Source of the DNA: UBA6544 sp038131165
Lineage (GTDB): Bacteria > Pseudomonadota > Alphaproteobacteria > UBA8366
Direction: 5' to 3'
Length of the DNA: 64,000 bases
Assembly: GCA_038131165.1 (NCBI GenBank)
Contig: JAYPOZ010000005.1
Location: 24,578 to 88,577 of the forward strand
Both the position numbers and the translations under genes were made by a program. Numbering within the stretch: the stretch's first letter is position 1; the number at the start of each line of letters is the position of its first letter. Below the pieces are notes generated by a model. That model did no database searches and had not been told where the DNA came from. It worked only from the letters and a program-made list of their open reading frames with translations. This document shows positions 15,922 to 23,853 of this stretch, one piece after another.

Positions 15922-16839
15922 ATGAAAGCCGGCGTCAATCTGATCAACTTCGGCCCTTCGGCCAATCCCGTGAACCTGCGCCGCTGGGTGCGCGTCGTCG
16001 AAGGGTTGGGGTTTCACTCGCTGCTGACCTCGGACCATATCGCGGTGACGCCCGATGTCTCTTCGCGCTATCCGGCGCCGCTCTACGAGCCGATCAGCAC
16101 CCTCGGCTGGCTGGCGGGTATTACCGACAGGATCGAGATCGGCACCACGGTCATCATCGTGCCGTATCGCAGCCCGCTGGAGACCGCCCGGGCGCTGGCC
16201 AATATCGACCAGCTCAGCGGCGGGCGCCTCATCTTCGGCGTCGGCGTCGGCTGGGCGCAGGAGGAATTCGCGGCACTCGGGCTCGACTACCGCAAGCGCG
16301 GCGCGATGACCGACGAGTATCTGGCCGCGATCAAGCAGTTGTGGACGGAGGACGTAGCCAGCTTCGAGGGCGCCTACGTGCGTTACAGCGGCGTCGATAC
16401 GGCGCCGCGCCCGGTGCGCCAACCGCACCCGCCGATCTGGGTCGGCGGCTCGAGCGACGCCGCGCTGCGCCGCGCCATCCGGCTCGGCGACGCCTGGCAC
16501 CCGATCCGCATCCGCGAAGAGGGACTGCGCAAGGAGGGCATTCCCCGACTGCAGGCATTGGCGGCGGAAGAGGGCCTGCCGGTGCCGGCGCTCTGTCCGC
16601 GCATCCGGTTGCGCCTGCTGGAGACGCCGGCGGACGACGCGACCCGGGTGATGGGCGAAGGCACCGCCGATCAGGTGCACCGCGATCTTGCCGCGCTCGA
16701 GGAGATGGGCTGCGCGCATGTCCTGCTGGACACCTATTTCGAGGACATCGAAGCGACCCGCAATGTCGAGGCGTCGTGGCGCATGCTGGCGACGGTGGCT
16801 GAGCGGATGCTGGACCTCGACGGCGAGTGCGTGCGCTAG
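15922..16839 (+). CDS. LLM-class flavin/F420-dependent oxidoreductase (TIGR03619-like)
   Basis: The 305-residue protein opens MKAGVNLINFGPSANP and contains IGTTVIIVPYRSP, LSGGRLIFGVGVGWAQEEF, and PHPPIWVGGSSDAALRRAIRLGDAWHP, the hallmarks of the luciferase-like TIM barrel. ATG 15922 follows GCAAGG. It overlaps the convergent epimerase-like gene by 4 bp at the stop codons. The neighbouring cupin gene suggests a small two-gene operon acting on an organic substrate. The cofactor and substrate are not deducible from sequence. Confidence 0.85.
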   Translation: MKAGVNLINFGPSANPVNLRRWVRVVEGLGFHSLLTSDHIAVTPDVSSRYPAPLYEPISTLGWLAGITDRIEIGTTVIIVPYRSPLETARALANIDQLSGGRLIFGVGVGWAQEEFAALGLDYRKRGAMTDEYLAAIKQLWTEDVASFEGAYVRYSGVDTAPRPVRQPHPPIWVGGSSDAALRRAIRLGDAWHPIRIREEGLRKEGIPRLQALAAEEGLPVPALCPRIRLRLLETPADDATRVMGEGTADQVHRDLAALEEMGCAHVLLDTYFEDIEATRNVEASWRMLATVAERMLDLDGECVR

Positions 16840-17900
16840 GGAAATACCCGTTCGGCGCGGAAGTGATCGAACAGGCGGAAGAACATTTCCTCCGAATCGA
16901 CGAAGTCCCGGAACCCGTAAAGGCGGGCTTTCGTCGTCGAGGAGACGATATCCCAATGCGGCGTCCAAAGGTGCTTCCAGTACGACCAGAGCGCCACCTG
17001 ATCCAGCGGTTGGCGCACCAGACCGTGCTTCTCGACGACCCGCTGCCAGACCGGCTCCATATCCGCCATGTGCCGCGCCAAATCGACGGTCTGCACCGGC
17101 CCGACCTCCATATCGAAGTAGTCGGCAAATTTCGGCCACAGATTGGCCCAGCGGAAGGTGTCGCCATTGGTGACGTTGAAGTCCTGGTTGGCGCATTTCG
17201 GCTCCGTCGCCATCCAGACGGTCGCCTTGGCGAGATGCAGGGCCTCCGTGCACTGATAGAGCGCGTGGTAGTTGCCCTCGGTCCCGGGGAAGCGGAGCGG
17301 CAGCCCCAGCTCCTTCGAGATCGCCGCATAGGCGCAGATCAGGCTGATCATGCTGCGGGTGATGCCCGGCGCGGTATCGCAGAGCCCGGTCGGCCGCGCG
17401 GTCGACCAGGACCATGCCTTCCCGGTCTGAAGGGCGCGGATATAGTCTTCCTGCTGATAGTAGAAACTGGGCTGCAGGGTGCGCGGCGTGTCCTCGCGGG
17501 CCGGCGTCGGCGCCGGGCCCAACTGCAACCCGTAATTCTTATGGCCGCTGCCGACATGAACATGCTTGAGGCGCGGCGCGATCGGCACCACCGTATCGAC
17601 GACGTTGCGGAACATCGCGACGTTGGTTTCGATCGGCTCCGGCTGGCCTTCCGGGTGGTCGAAACGGGCCTCGTAGAAGATATGGGTGACGTCGCTGAGA
17701 CCGCCGAGCCGCTTGCGGCTGTCCGCCGCGTCCGTCAGGTCGACCGCGATCCGGGGCACATCGCTGCCGCCGATCGGCTCCCGGCGGGAGAGGCCGACGA
17801 CCTCCCAATCATCGAGGCCGTGCAGGTATTCGGCGAGCCGCCGCCCGACGACGCCCGAGGCGCCGACAACCAGCGCTTTCTTGAGTTCCCGATCCGTCAT
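16836..17900 (-). CDS. PRISE-type short-chain reductase (progesterone 5beta-reductase / iridoid synthase-like)
   Basis: The 354-residue protein starts MTDRELKKALVVGASGVVGRRLAEYL, an atypical Rossmann dinucleotide loop. It continues with the family's HVHVGSGHKNYG and SFYYQQEDYI regions. The NFYY-like motif, in place of the classical YxxxK spacing, is characteristic of the PRISE group (progesterone 5beta-reductase, iridoid synthase and bacterial homologues). These enzymes perform NADPH-dependent 1,4-reduction of enones. Bacterial members often sit with monooxygenases and terpenoid or steroid genes, and here the neighbours are LLM oxidoreductases. It is convergent with the gene at 15922 and divergent from the gene at 18034. 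Confidence 0.82.
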   Translation of the reverse strand: MTDRELKKALVVGASGVVGRRLAEYLHGLDDWEVVGLSRREPIGGSDVPRIAVDLTDAADSRKRLGGLSDVTHIFYEARFDHPEGQPEPIETNVAMFRNVVDTVVPIAPRLKHVHVGSGHKNYGLQLGPAPTPAREDTPRTLQPSFYYQQEDYIRALQTGKAWSWSTARPTGLCDTAPGITRSMISLICAYAAISKELGLPLRFPGTEGNYHALYQCTEALHLAKATVWMATEPKCANQDFNVTNGDTFRWANLWPKFADYFDMEVGPVQTVDLARHMADMEPVWQRVVEKHGLVRQPLDQVALWSYWKHLWTPHWDIVSSTTKARLYGFRDFVDSEEMFFRLFDHFRAERVFP

Positions 17901-18033
17901 GTGCCGCCGATCTCCTCAGATTTGCTTCGGAACTGATCTAGTGTGCCGATGCGCGGCGGCGAAACCCAAGGCGGATGGTTGCATTGCGTCACCCGCTTGG
18001 TAACGTCGGCGGCGATCATGAGCGGAGGCGGCG

Positions 18034-19353
18034 ATGGCGAAGCGCAAATTTCATCTGGCGCAATTTCTGGTGCACGGGCCGAGCTACCACAGCCTCGGCA
18101 TGTGGCGGCACCCGAAGACCGAGTTCACGCGGGAGAATTGGGCCCGGCCGGAGCTCTATCAGCATATCGCGCGGACCTGCGAGCGCGGTCTCTTCGACAT
18201 GGTGTTCTTCGCCGACCTGAATTACATCTCCGATACGTTTCGCGGCACGCTGGAGCCGGCCCTGCGCTATGCGGCCCAGGCGCCGGAGCACGATCCGATC
18301 CCGTTGCTCGGCTGGATGGCGGCGGTCACCAAGCATATCGGCCTCGGCGCCACCTTCTCGACCAGCAACCAGCACCCGTTCTATGCGGCGCGGCTGTGGG
18401 CGACCCTCGATCATCTGACCAACGGGCGGGCCGCGTGGAACGTGGTGACCTCGATCAACCGCAACCAGCAGGCCAATTACGGGACCGAGCGCGCGGATGC
18501 CGATACCCGCTACGATCAGGCGCACGAATATATGGAGGTCTGCCGCAAACTCTGGGACAGCTGGGAGGAGGACGCGGTCGTGCTCGACAAGGAGGGTGCC
18601 GTTTTCGCGGATGCCTCGAAGGTCCATCGCATCGAGCATGAGGGCCGCTTCTTCAAGTCGCGCGGGCCTCTCAACGTCGTCCGATCGCCGCAGAACGGCC
18701 CCGCCATTCTGCAGGCCGGCACCTCGCCGAAAGGCATGGATTTCGCGGCGAAATACGCGGACGGGATTTTCGCGATCCAGCCGCGCGCCGAGAACGCGAA
18801 GGAATACTTCGAGGCCGTGAAGGGCCGCATGGATCAGTTCGGGCGGCCTCCCAGCCACTGCCGCATTCTGTTCGGCGCCCAGCCGATCATCGGCGAGAGC
18901 GAGGCGGAGGCCCGCGAGAGGCAGGAAGAGCACAACGCGCTGGTGCCGCTCGACGCGGGGCTCACGATCCTGTCGGCGCATCTCGATTTCGATCTCTCGC
19001 AGATTCCGCTCGACGCCGATATGACGGCGCGGCCGGAGCCGGAACTCCACCGCATGCGGACCCGCTTCCTGCGGCCCGACGGCTCCGGCATGACCCTGCG
19101 CGAGGTCGCCCTCCGCCACGGGCAAGGCGTCGGCCTGCCGCAGTTCGTCGGCACGGTGCAGAGCGTCGCCGACCAGATGGAAGCCTTCATGGAGACGGTC
19201 GGCGGCGACGGATTTATGCTGACGCCGATCCACTCGCCCGGCGCCATCGACGCCTTCGTCGATCTGATGGTGCCGGAATTCCAGCGCCGCGGCCTCTACC
19301 GCACGGCCTATAAGGGCCGGACGCAGCGGGAATTGCTGCGCCAGGAGGATTAG
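18034..19353 (+). CDS. NtaA/SnaA/DszA-family FMNH2-dependent monooxygenase (LLM class)
   Basis: At 439 residues this is longer than the other LLM proteins in the window. It has the DszA/NtaA pattern: MAKRKFHLAQFLVHGPSYHSLGMWRHP, GLGATFSTSNQHPFYAARLWATLDHLTNGRAAWNVVTS, ANYG, and FFKSRGPLNVVRSPQNGPAILQAG. Members include nitrilotriacetate and dibenzothiophene-sulfone monooxygenases, which use free FMNH2 from a reductase partner. A GGAGGCGGCG site precedes the ATG. The 133-bp gap to the divergent PRISE gene holds both promoters. The substrate is unknown. Confidence 0.88.
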   Translation: MAKRKFHLAQFLVHGPSYHSLGMWRHPKTEFTRENWARPELYQHIARTCERGLFDMVFFADLNYISDTFRGTLEPALRYAAQAPEHDPIPLLGWMAAVTKHIGLGATFSTSNQHPFYAARLWATLDHLTNGRAAWNVVTSINRNQQANYGTERADADTRYDQAHEYMEVCRKLWDSWEEDAVVLDKEGAVFADASKVHRIEHEGRFFKSRGPLNVVRSPQNGPAILQAGTSPKGMDFAAKYADGIFAIQPRAENAKEYFEAVKGRMDQFGRPPSHCRILFGAQPIIGESEAEARERQEEHNALVPLDAGLTILSAHLDFDLSQIPLDADMTARPEPELHRMRTRFLRPDGSGMTLREVALRHGQGVGLPQFVGTVQSVADQMEAFMETVGGDGFMLTPIHSPGAIDAFVDLMVPEFQRRGLYRTAYKGRTQRELLRQED

Positions 19354-19439
19354 AATCCGGCCGCGGCGAGGCATCTCTTGCCCGGTCTCCGCCGAGGGCA
19401 TACGGTTCCGGGGCCCACTGTTTAACCCAAAATTCTCCC

Positions 19440-20408
19440 ATGCCGCCTGACAGCAAGATGCTCTACCTCACCCGCGCCGACGTGGAGGCGCTCGCCATCA
19501 CGGCGGTCGATACGGTGGCGCAGATCGAGCATCTCTGCCGGGAGCGCGATGCGTCGCGCGTCCTGAATGCACCGAAGAGCCTGGTTCGACCCGTGCCGGA
19601 CGTGCTGTTCATGTCGACGCTGGCCGCTTCCGAGGACCCGCCCTACATGGCGGTGAAGGCGCTCGGCGTGAACGCGGCGAACGCGGCGCGCGGCATGGAT
19701 ACGATCGGCTCGACGATCACTCTCTTCGACCGTGCCACGGCCTATCCGATTGCGATCATGGACGGGTCGTGGATCACCGAGGTGCGGACCGCGGCGCTCA
19801 GTGCCGTCGCGGCGAAACATTTCGCGCGCCCGGACTCCGAATCGATCGCCTTTATCGGCAGCGGCGCGCAGGCCCGCAGCCATCTCGAAGCGTTCCTCGA
19901 CCTGTTTCCGCTGCGGTCCGTCCGCGTCTTCGGCCGCGGCGAGCCGAACCGCATGGCGCTGTGCCGCAAAGCGGAGGACCTTGGTCTCCACGCCACCGAT
20001 TACGGTGACCCGCGCGACGCCGTCGAGGGCGCGGATATCGTTGTTTCCTCCGTCCCGCTCTCAAGCGGGCTGGAGCCGTTTCTGGAGACCGCCTGGGTCA
20101 AGCCCGGCGCCTACGTGAACCTGGTCGACCTGGCCCGGACCTGGCGGCAGGAGACGCTGGTTCAATTCGACCGTATCGTCATCGAGGACGCGGCGCAGGA
20201 GGCGGCGATGGCGGATCGGATGATCCCGGAATCCCTCATCGGCGACGATCTGCTGGATCTCGTGACGGGGCGCATCCGCGGCCGGACGAATGCGCGCGAG
20301 CGCATCGCCTTTATCTTCCGGGGCCTCGCGATCGGCGATCTGGCCCTGGCGATCCTCGCCTACGAACGGGCCCTGCAAGCCGGCACCGGTACCTATTTGC
20401 CGCGCTAG
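19440..20408 (+). CDS. Ornithine cyclodeaminase / mu-crystallin-family dehydrogenase
   Basis: The 322-residue protein belongs to the OCD/mu-crystallin fold. It has YMAVKALGVN near the start, WITEVRTAALSAVAAKHFARPDS, and the NAD(P)-binding IAFIGSGAQARSHLEAF loop. Family members are ornithine cyclodeaminases, alanine dehydrogenases and Delta1-pyrroline-2-carboxylate reductases, or ketimine reductases. The ATG at 19440 has no clear Shine-Dalgarno; the in-frame ATG at 19458 is an alternative. It is downstream of the NtaA-like monooxygenase (86 bp) and could process an amino- or keto-acid released by it, which is inference. Confidence 0.85.
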   Translation: MPPDSKMLYLTRADVEALAITAVDTVAQIEHLCRERDASRVLNAPKSLVRPVPDVLFMSTLAASEDPPYMAVKALGVNAANAARGMDTIGSTITLFDRATAYPIAIMDGSWITEVRTAALSAVAAKHFARPDSESIAFIGSGAQARSHLEAFLDLFPLRSVRVFGRGEPNRMALCRKAEDLGLHATDYGDPRDAVEGADIVVSSVPLSSGLEPFLETAWVKPGAYVNLVDLARTWRQETLVQFDRIVIEDAAQEAAMADRMIPESLIGDDLLDLVTGRIRGRTNARERIAFIFRGLAIGDLALAILAYERALQAGTGTYLPR

Positions 20409-20536
20409 GCGGCGGCAGCCGTGGATCGCGGCGGATAAACCCGTAATTTCAGCTTGAAGTGCGCCACGATGGCGCAAGATCGTTGGTAACGCAGACCCCA
20501 TACGCGCCGCCGCCGCGCGGCGACAGGAGCCAGATC

Positions 20537-21088
20537 ATGCCGCGATTGCCGATCCCTTCCGATACCGATGAGTTTGCCGAGGAAACCCGCGCCGCCGTGC
20601 GCCATATCCAGGAGACGCGGGGCAGCATGCCGCCGCCGAGCAGCTACATGACCTATGCCGGACAGGCGGGCGCGAGGCTCTCCGATCTCGTCGAGCATCT
20701 CCGCTATCATACCACGTTGAGCGACGCGGAGACGGAACTGGCGATCTGCACCGCCGCGCGGGCGGCGGGCGCCGACTATATCTGGAACGCGCATGTCCGG
20801 CTGGGCCTGAAGGCCGGCACCCGCGAGGAAGCGATCCATGCGGTCGATACCTACGCGCCGCTCGACGGGTTGACGGCCGACGAGGCGCTGATCGTCGGTT
20901 TCGGGCGCGAGTTGCTGGAATCGCCGAAAGTCAGCGACGCGACCTTCGAGGCCGTGCGGGCGCGCTACGGCGAAAAGGGCCTGATGGAACTCACCGCGCT
21001 GATGAGCGTCTATATGATGAACGCCTCCATCCTGCGGGTGATGGACCATCAGGCGGCGCCCGACGCGCGGCATTTGACGCCGCGCTAA
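20537..21088 (+). CDS. Carboxymuconolactone decarboxylase family protein
   Basis: The 183-residue protein starts at ATG 20537 behind CAGGAGCC; the longer frame from 20459 has no site. The core LSDAETELAICTAARAAGADYIWNAHVRLGLKAG is the CMD helical motif. The AhpD-type CxxC is absent, so it is not a peroxidase reductant but closer to the lactone decarboxylase-like branch, where the Trp/His positions matter. Function in the cell is uncertain. It has a 128-bp gap after the OCD gene and is convergent with the hydrolase at 21102. Confidence 0.8.
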   Translation: MPRLPIPSDTDEFAEETRAAVRHIQETRGSMPPPSSYMTYAGQAGARLSDLVEHLRYHTTLSDAETELAICTAARAAGADYIWNAHVRLGLKAGTREEAIHAVDTYAPLDGLTADEALIVGFGRELLESPKVSDATFEAVRARYGEKGLMELTALMSVYMMNASILRVMDHQAAPDARHLTPR

Positions 21089-21101
21089 AGCCCCCTCGGG
21101 C

Positions 21102-21851
21102 CTAAGCCGCGGGTTCGTTCGCCTCAAGAAACATCCGGATATGCCGCACGGCGAGCCGGATTTTCTGCTCGTTCTCCTTCCAGGGGTAAAGGCTTACCTG
21201 CGCGTTCGGCGCCAGCAGCGCCGTTTCCATCGCCGTCGCATAGGGATGGGCCGGGATGTCGTCCGGCAGCACAAGGACCGGCGTCTCGCAGGCGCGCACG
21301 AAATCGCGGGTGACCGTGAAGACGAAATCCGCCTTGGCCGTATACATGTTGTTGAGAAACTGGGAGATCATCTCCATCGTTACGTCGTCGCGGCGCTTGC
21401 AGAATTGGGGGCCCCAAGCGGCGATGTTGTTCTCGTAGAACTGATTGGGCCGGTCCGAGCGGTGGCCGCTGGGGTGGACCAGCGTGGCGGCGACGACCCG
21501 GTCCGGCGCCCGGCGCATCAGGTTCCAGATCAAGGGCCCGCCGATGCAGAATCCCATGACCAGAAATTTGTCGATGCCGAGATGGTCCATGAGGGCAATC
21601 TGATCGTCGGCAAAGGAATCCCACGTCCGTTCGATGTCGAGCGGTCCTTCCGACGCGCCGCCGGTGGCGTTGCGCAGATCAAGGGCGATGCAGCGGAACC
21701 GGTCGCTGAACTCCTCCAGCGGATTGAAGGCGTGGCCGGCAAGGCCGGCGATGGTGGCGTTCAGGCCGCCGCCCGGAATGACCAGCAGCGGGAAGCCGGA
21801 CCCGGCTTCCTCGTAATTGATCTTGATATCGCCGTTTTCGAGAATTGGCAT
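21102..21851 (-). CDS. Alpha/beta hydrolase with Cys at the nucleophile elbow
   Basis: The 249-residue protein starts MPILENGDIKINYEEAGSGFPLLVIPGGG, a typical hydrolase N-terminus with an oxyanion-hole Gly stretch. The nucleophile elbow is LVMGFCIGG with Cys102 where serine hydrolases have Ser. Dienelactone hydrolase has the same Gly-x-Cys-x-Gly arrangement. A late acid (VLVLPDDIPAHP) and His (AVRHIRMFL) complete a plausible triad, placed by eye. The gene lies 13 bp downstream of the beta-hydroxyacid dehydrogenase gene and is probably co-transcribed with it. Confidence 0.82.
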   Translation of the reverse strand: MPILENGDIKINYEEAGSGFPLLVIPGGGLNATIAGLAGHAFNPLEEFSDRFRCIALDLRNATGGASEGPLDIERTWDSFADDQIALMDHLGIDKFLVMGFCIGGPLIWNLMRRAPDRVVAATLVHPSGHRSDRPNQFYENNIAAWGPQFCKRRDDVTMEMISQFLNNMYTAKADFVFTVTRDFVRACETPVLVLPDDIPAHPYATAMETALLAPNAQVSLYPWKENEQKIRLAVRHIRMFLEANEPAA

Positions 21852-21864
21852 CGTGGCTCTCCCT

Positions 21865-22761
21865 TTAGTCGCGGGTTTTGGGCAGTTGGAAATCGGCCGC
21901 CCGCTCGATCAGTTTAACGATCTCGCTGAAATCGCCGCCGCGCAAGCCCATCGCCAGGCCTTGTTGCAGCGTTTGATAGGTTGCGCTGGCGACGTTCTGC
22001 GGCACTTCCAGCCGTTCCGATTCCATGCGCCACAGCATCGCGTCCTTGGCGATGATGTGCATGGGCGCCTCCATGTTGAAATCGCGCTTGAGGACGAAGT
22101 TCGGAATTTTGGAAAGCGTCGCGCTGTTCTGCCCCGAGCCGGAATTGATCACGGCGAGCACTTTCTCCGGATCGACGCCGCCCTTTGCCGCCATCACCAT
22201 GGCTTCCAGGCCGATCATCATGTTGGTGAACGACATGATGTTGTTGCAGATCTTCGTGATCTGCGCCTGCCCGACCTTGTCGCCGACATAGTGAATGTCG
22301 CGCGCGAAGGACTTAAGCATCGGCTCCACCTGATCGTAGACCGCCTGCGGCCCCGAGGTGACGACGGTTATGTCGCCCGCATAGGCGCGCTGCACGCCGC
22401 CGGTGATCGGTGAATCGAGCACGGGAATCCCCTTGGCGGCGAGCGCGGATTCGATCTCCGCAAGCGCCTCCGTTCCCATCGTGCCGAGATTGACGAAGGT
22501 CTTTATCTGGCTACCGTGGATGATGCCTTCGTCGCCGGTGACGATGGTACGGAACGTCTCGATGCTCGGCATGCAGGCGAAAACGATGTCGGATTCGTTC
22601 GCGACCTCGACCGGAGAGGCGACGATCCGGGCCTGCCGTTCGGCGAGCGGCGCCGTGGCTTCCGGATTGATGTCGTAGGCGACAAGCGCCTTCTCCTGGT
22701 CCAACAAATTGGAGGCGAGGGGGAAGCCGATGCTTCCGGTGCCGATGAAACCCGCTTTCAT
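21865..22761 (-). CDS. NAD(P)-dependent beta-hydroxyacid dehydrogenase (3-hydroxyisobutyrate dehydrogenase family)
   Basis: At 298 residues this is the usual size for the family. The N-terminal Rossmann loop is GFIGTGSIGFPLASNLL; VNLGTMGTEALAEIE and DSPITGGVQRAYAGDITV are the substrate-binding region. VGQAQITKICNNIM carries the catalytic Lys. Members oxidise 3-hydroxyisobutyrate, tartronate semialdehyde or similar beta-hydroxyacids. It leads a two-gene leftward unit with the alpha/beta hydrolase and lies just downstream of a LysR regulator in the same direction. Confidence 0.88.
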   Translation of the reverse strand: MKAGFIGTGSIGFPLASNLLDQEKALVAYDINPEATAPLAERQARIVASPVEVANESDIVFACMPSIETFRTIVTGDEGIIHGSQIKTFVNLGTMGTEALAEIESALAAKGIPVLDSPITGGVQRAYAGDITVVTSGPQAVYDQVEPMLKSFARDIHYVGDKVGQAQITKICNNIMSFTNMMIGLEAMVMAAKGGVDPEKVLAVINSGSGQNSATLSKIPNFVLKRDFNMEAPMHIIAKDAMLWRMESERLEVPQNVASATYQTLQQGLAMGLRGGDFSEIVKLIERAADFQLPKTRD

Positions 22762-22829
22762 GCTGCTATCTCCCGATATGCGTTAAGTCCGTTGTGACAG
22801 AGATTAGCCCGCCGGGCCGGGATCGGTAG

Positions 22830-23741
22830 TTAGCCCCGTGCGGCCTGACGCACCAAACGGACGAAATTGTTCGCCGCGGTGGTCGGGTTCAGGGCGCGAC
22901 AGGCGAGATGCAGCGGGGCAATCAGGTTGGTGCTCCGCTTCAGGCGCCGGTAGGCGATGCCGCGTAGCTGCAACTCGCCGAGCGAAGCCGGGACCAGCGA
23001 GATTCCGAGCCCGGCCGCGACCAGATTTAGGGTCGAGACGATGCGGGGGGCTTCCTGCTCGATGCGCGGATTGAAGCCGGCGCGGTGGCAGGCGGCGATG
23101 ATGCCGTCGTATAGTCCCGGACCTTCCGGACGGCGGTAGAGCACGAAGGCTTCTTCCGCGAAGGCTTCCAGGCCGAGCGGGCGGCTTTTCTCGCCGGTCG
23201 CAAGCGGGGCATAGCGGTGCCCGGAGGGCAGCGCGGCCAGCATCTCCTCCTCGAACAATTCGTGGACCGCCAATCCTTGGCGGTTGGCGACCGGAGAGCG
23301 GATGAAGGCGGCGTCCATCTCTTCGCTCTGAATGGCGGCGACCAGCGCGTTGGTGCCGGCTTCCTCGAGCTTCAGGGAGACGCCGGGATGGCTCTCGCGG
23401 AACTGCCGGATGACGCCGGGCAGGAAGGGGTGGAAAGGCGCCGAACTGGTGAAGCCGACGACGATGGCGCCCTGTTGGCCGCGGGCCGTTCGGTGCACCT
23501 TGGCGACCGCGCGTTCCATCTGCGCCATGATCGCCCGGGCGTCCGGCAGCAGGCTCTCTCCGGCATCCGTCAGCTCGACCCCGCGCGGCAGGCGGCGGAA
23601 CAGCCTGACGTCGAGCTCGTCCTCCAGCGCCTTGATCTGCTGGCTCAGCGGCGGCTGCTGGATGCCGAGCTTCTCGGCGGCGCGGGTGATATGCTTCTCC
23701 TCGGCGACCGCGAGGAAATAGCGGAGGTGTCGTATATCCAT
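22830..23741 (-). CDS. LysR-family transcriptional regulator (BenM/CatM-like)
   Basis: The start chosen is ATG at 23739-23741, giving 303 residues that begin MDIRHLRYFLAVAEEKHITRAAEKLG. The longer reading from 23777 would run through the AT-rich promoter. The winged-helix domain (1-60) contains QQPPLSQQIKALEDELDVRLFRR. The rest is the effector-binding domain of the type found in CatM/BenM regulators of aromatic degradation. It is divergent from the aconitase gene, with a 112-bp operator region, so it probably controls that gene. Its effector is unknown. Confidence 0.88.
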   Translation of the reverse strand: MDIRHLRYFLAVAEEKHITRAAEKLGIQQPPLSQQIKALEDELDVRLFRRLPRGVELTDAGESLLPDARAIMAQMERAVAKVHRTARGQQGAIVVGFTSSAPFHPFLPGVIRQFRESHPGVSLKLEEAGTNALVAAIQSEEMDAAFIRSPVANRQGLAVHELFEEEMLAALPSGHRYAPLATGEKSRPLGLEAFAEEAFVLYRRPEGPGLYDGIIAACHRAGFNPRIEQEAPRIVSTLNLVAAGLGISLVPASLGELQLRGIAYRRLKRSTNLIAPLHLACRALNPTTAANNFVRLVRQAARG

Positions 23742-23853
23742 GACATATAATTTATATATGAAAAATAGAAAAACCATATATTATAATTATGGTCATTCCG
23801 GCTCTAGTGTTCCTCCCGCGACGACCCACGCAAACCATCGGGAGACTCGGATC
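23742..23853. promoter_or_regulatory. Divergent LysR/aconitase control region with AT-rich dyads
   Basis: This is the most AT-rich stretch in the window. It has CATATA-N5-TATATG at 23744-23760 (perfect 6-bp arms) and CCATA...TATGG at 23774-23792. The first dyad matches the T-N11-A spacing typical of LysR boxes and begins immediately beside the regulator start codon, consistent with autoregulation. The ATG of the aconitase follows a GGGAGAC site. Confidence 0.55.
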
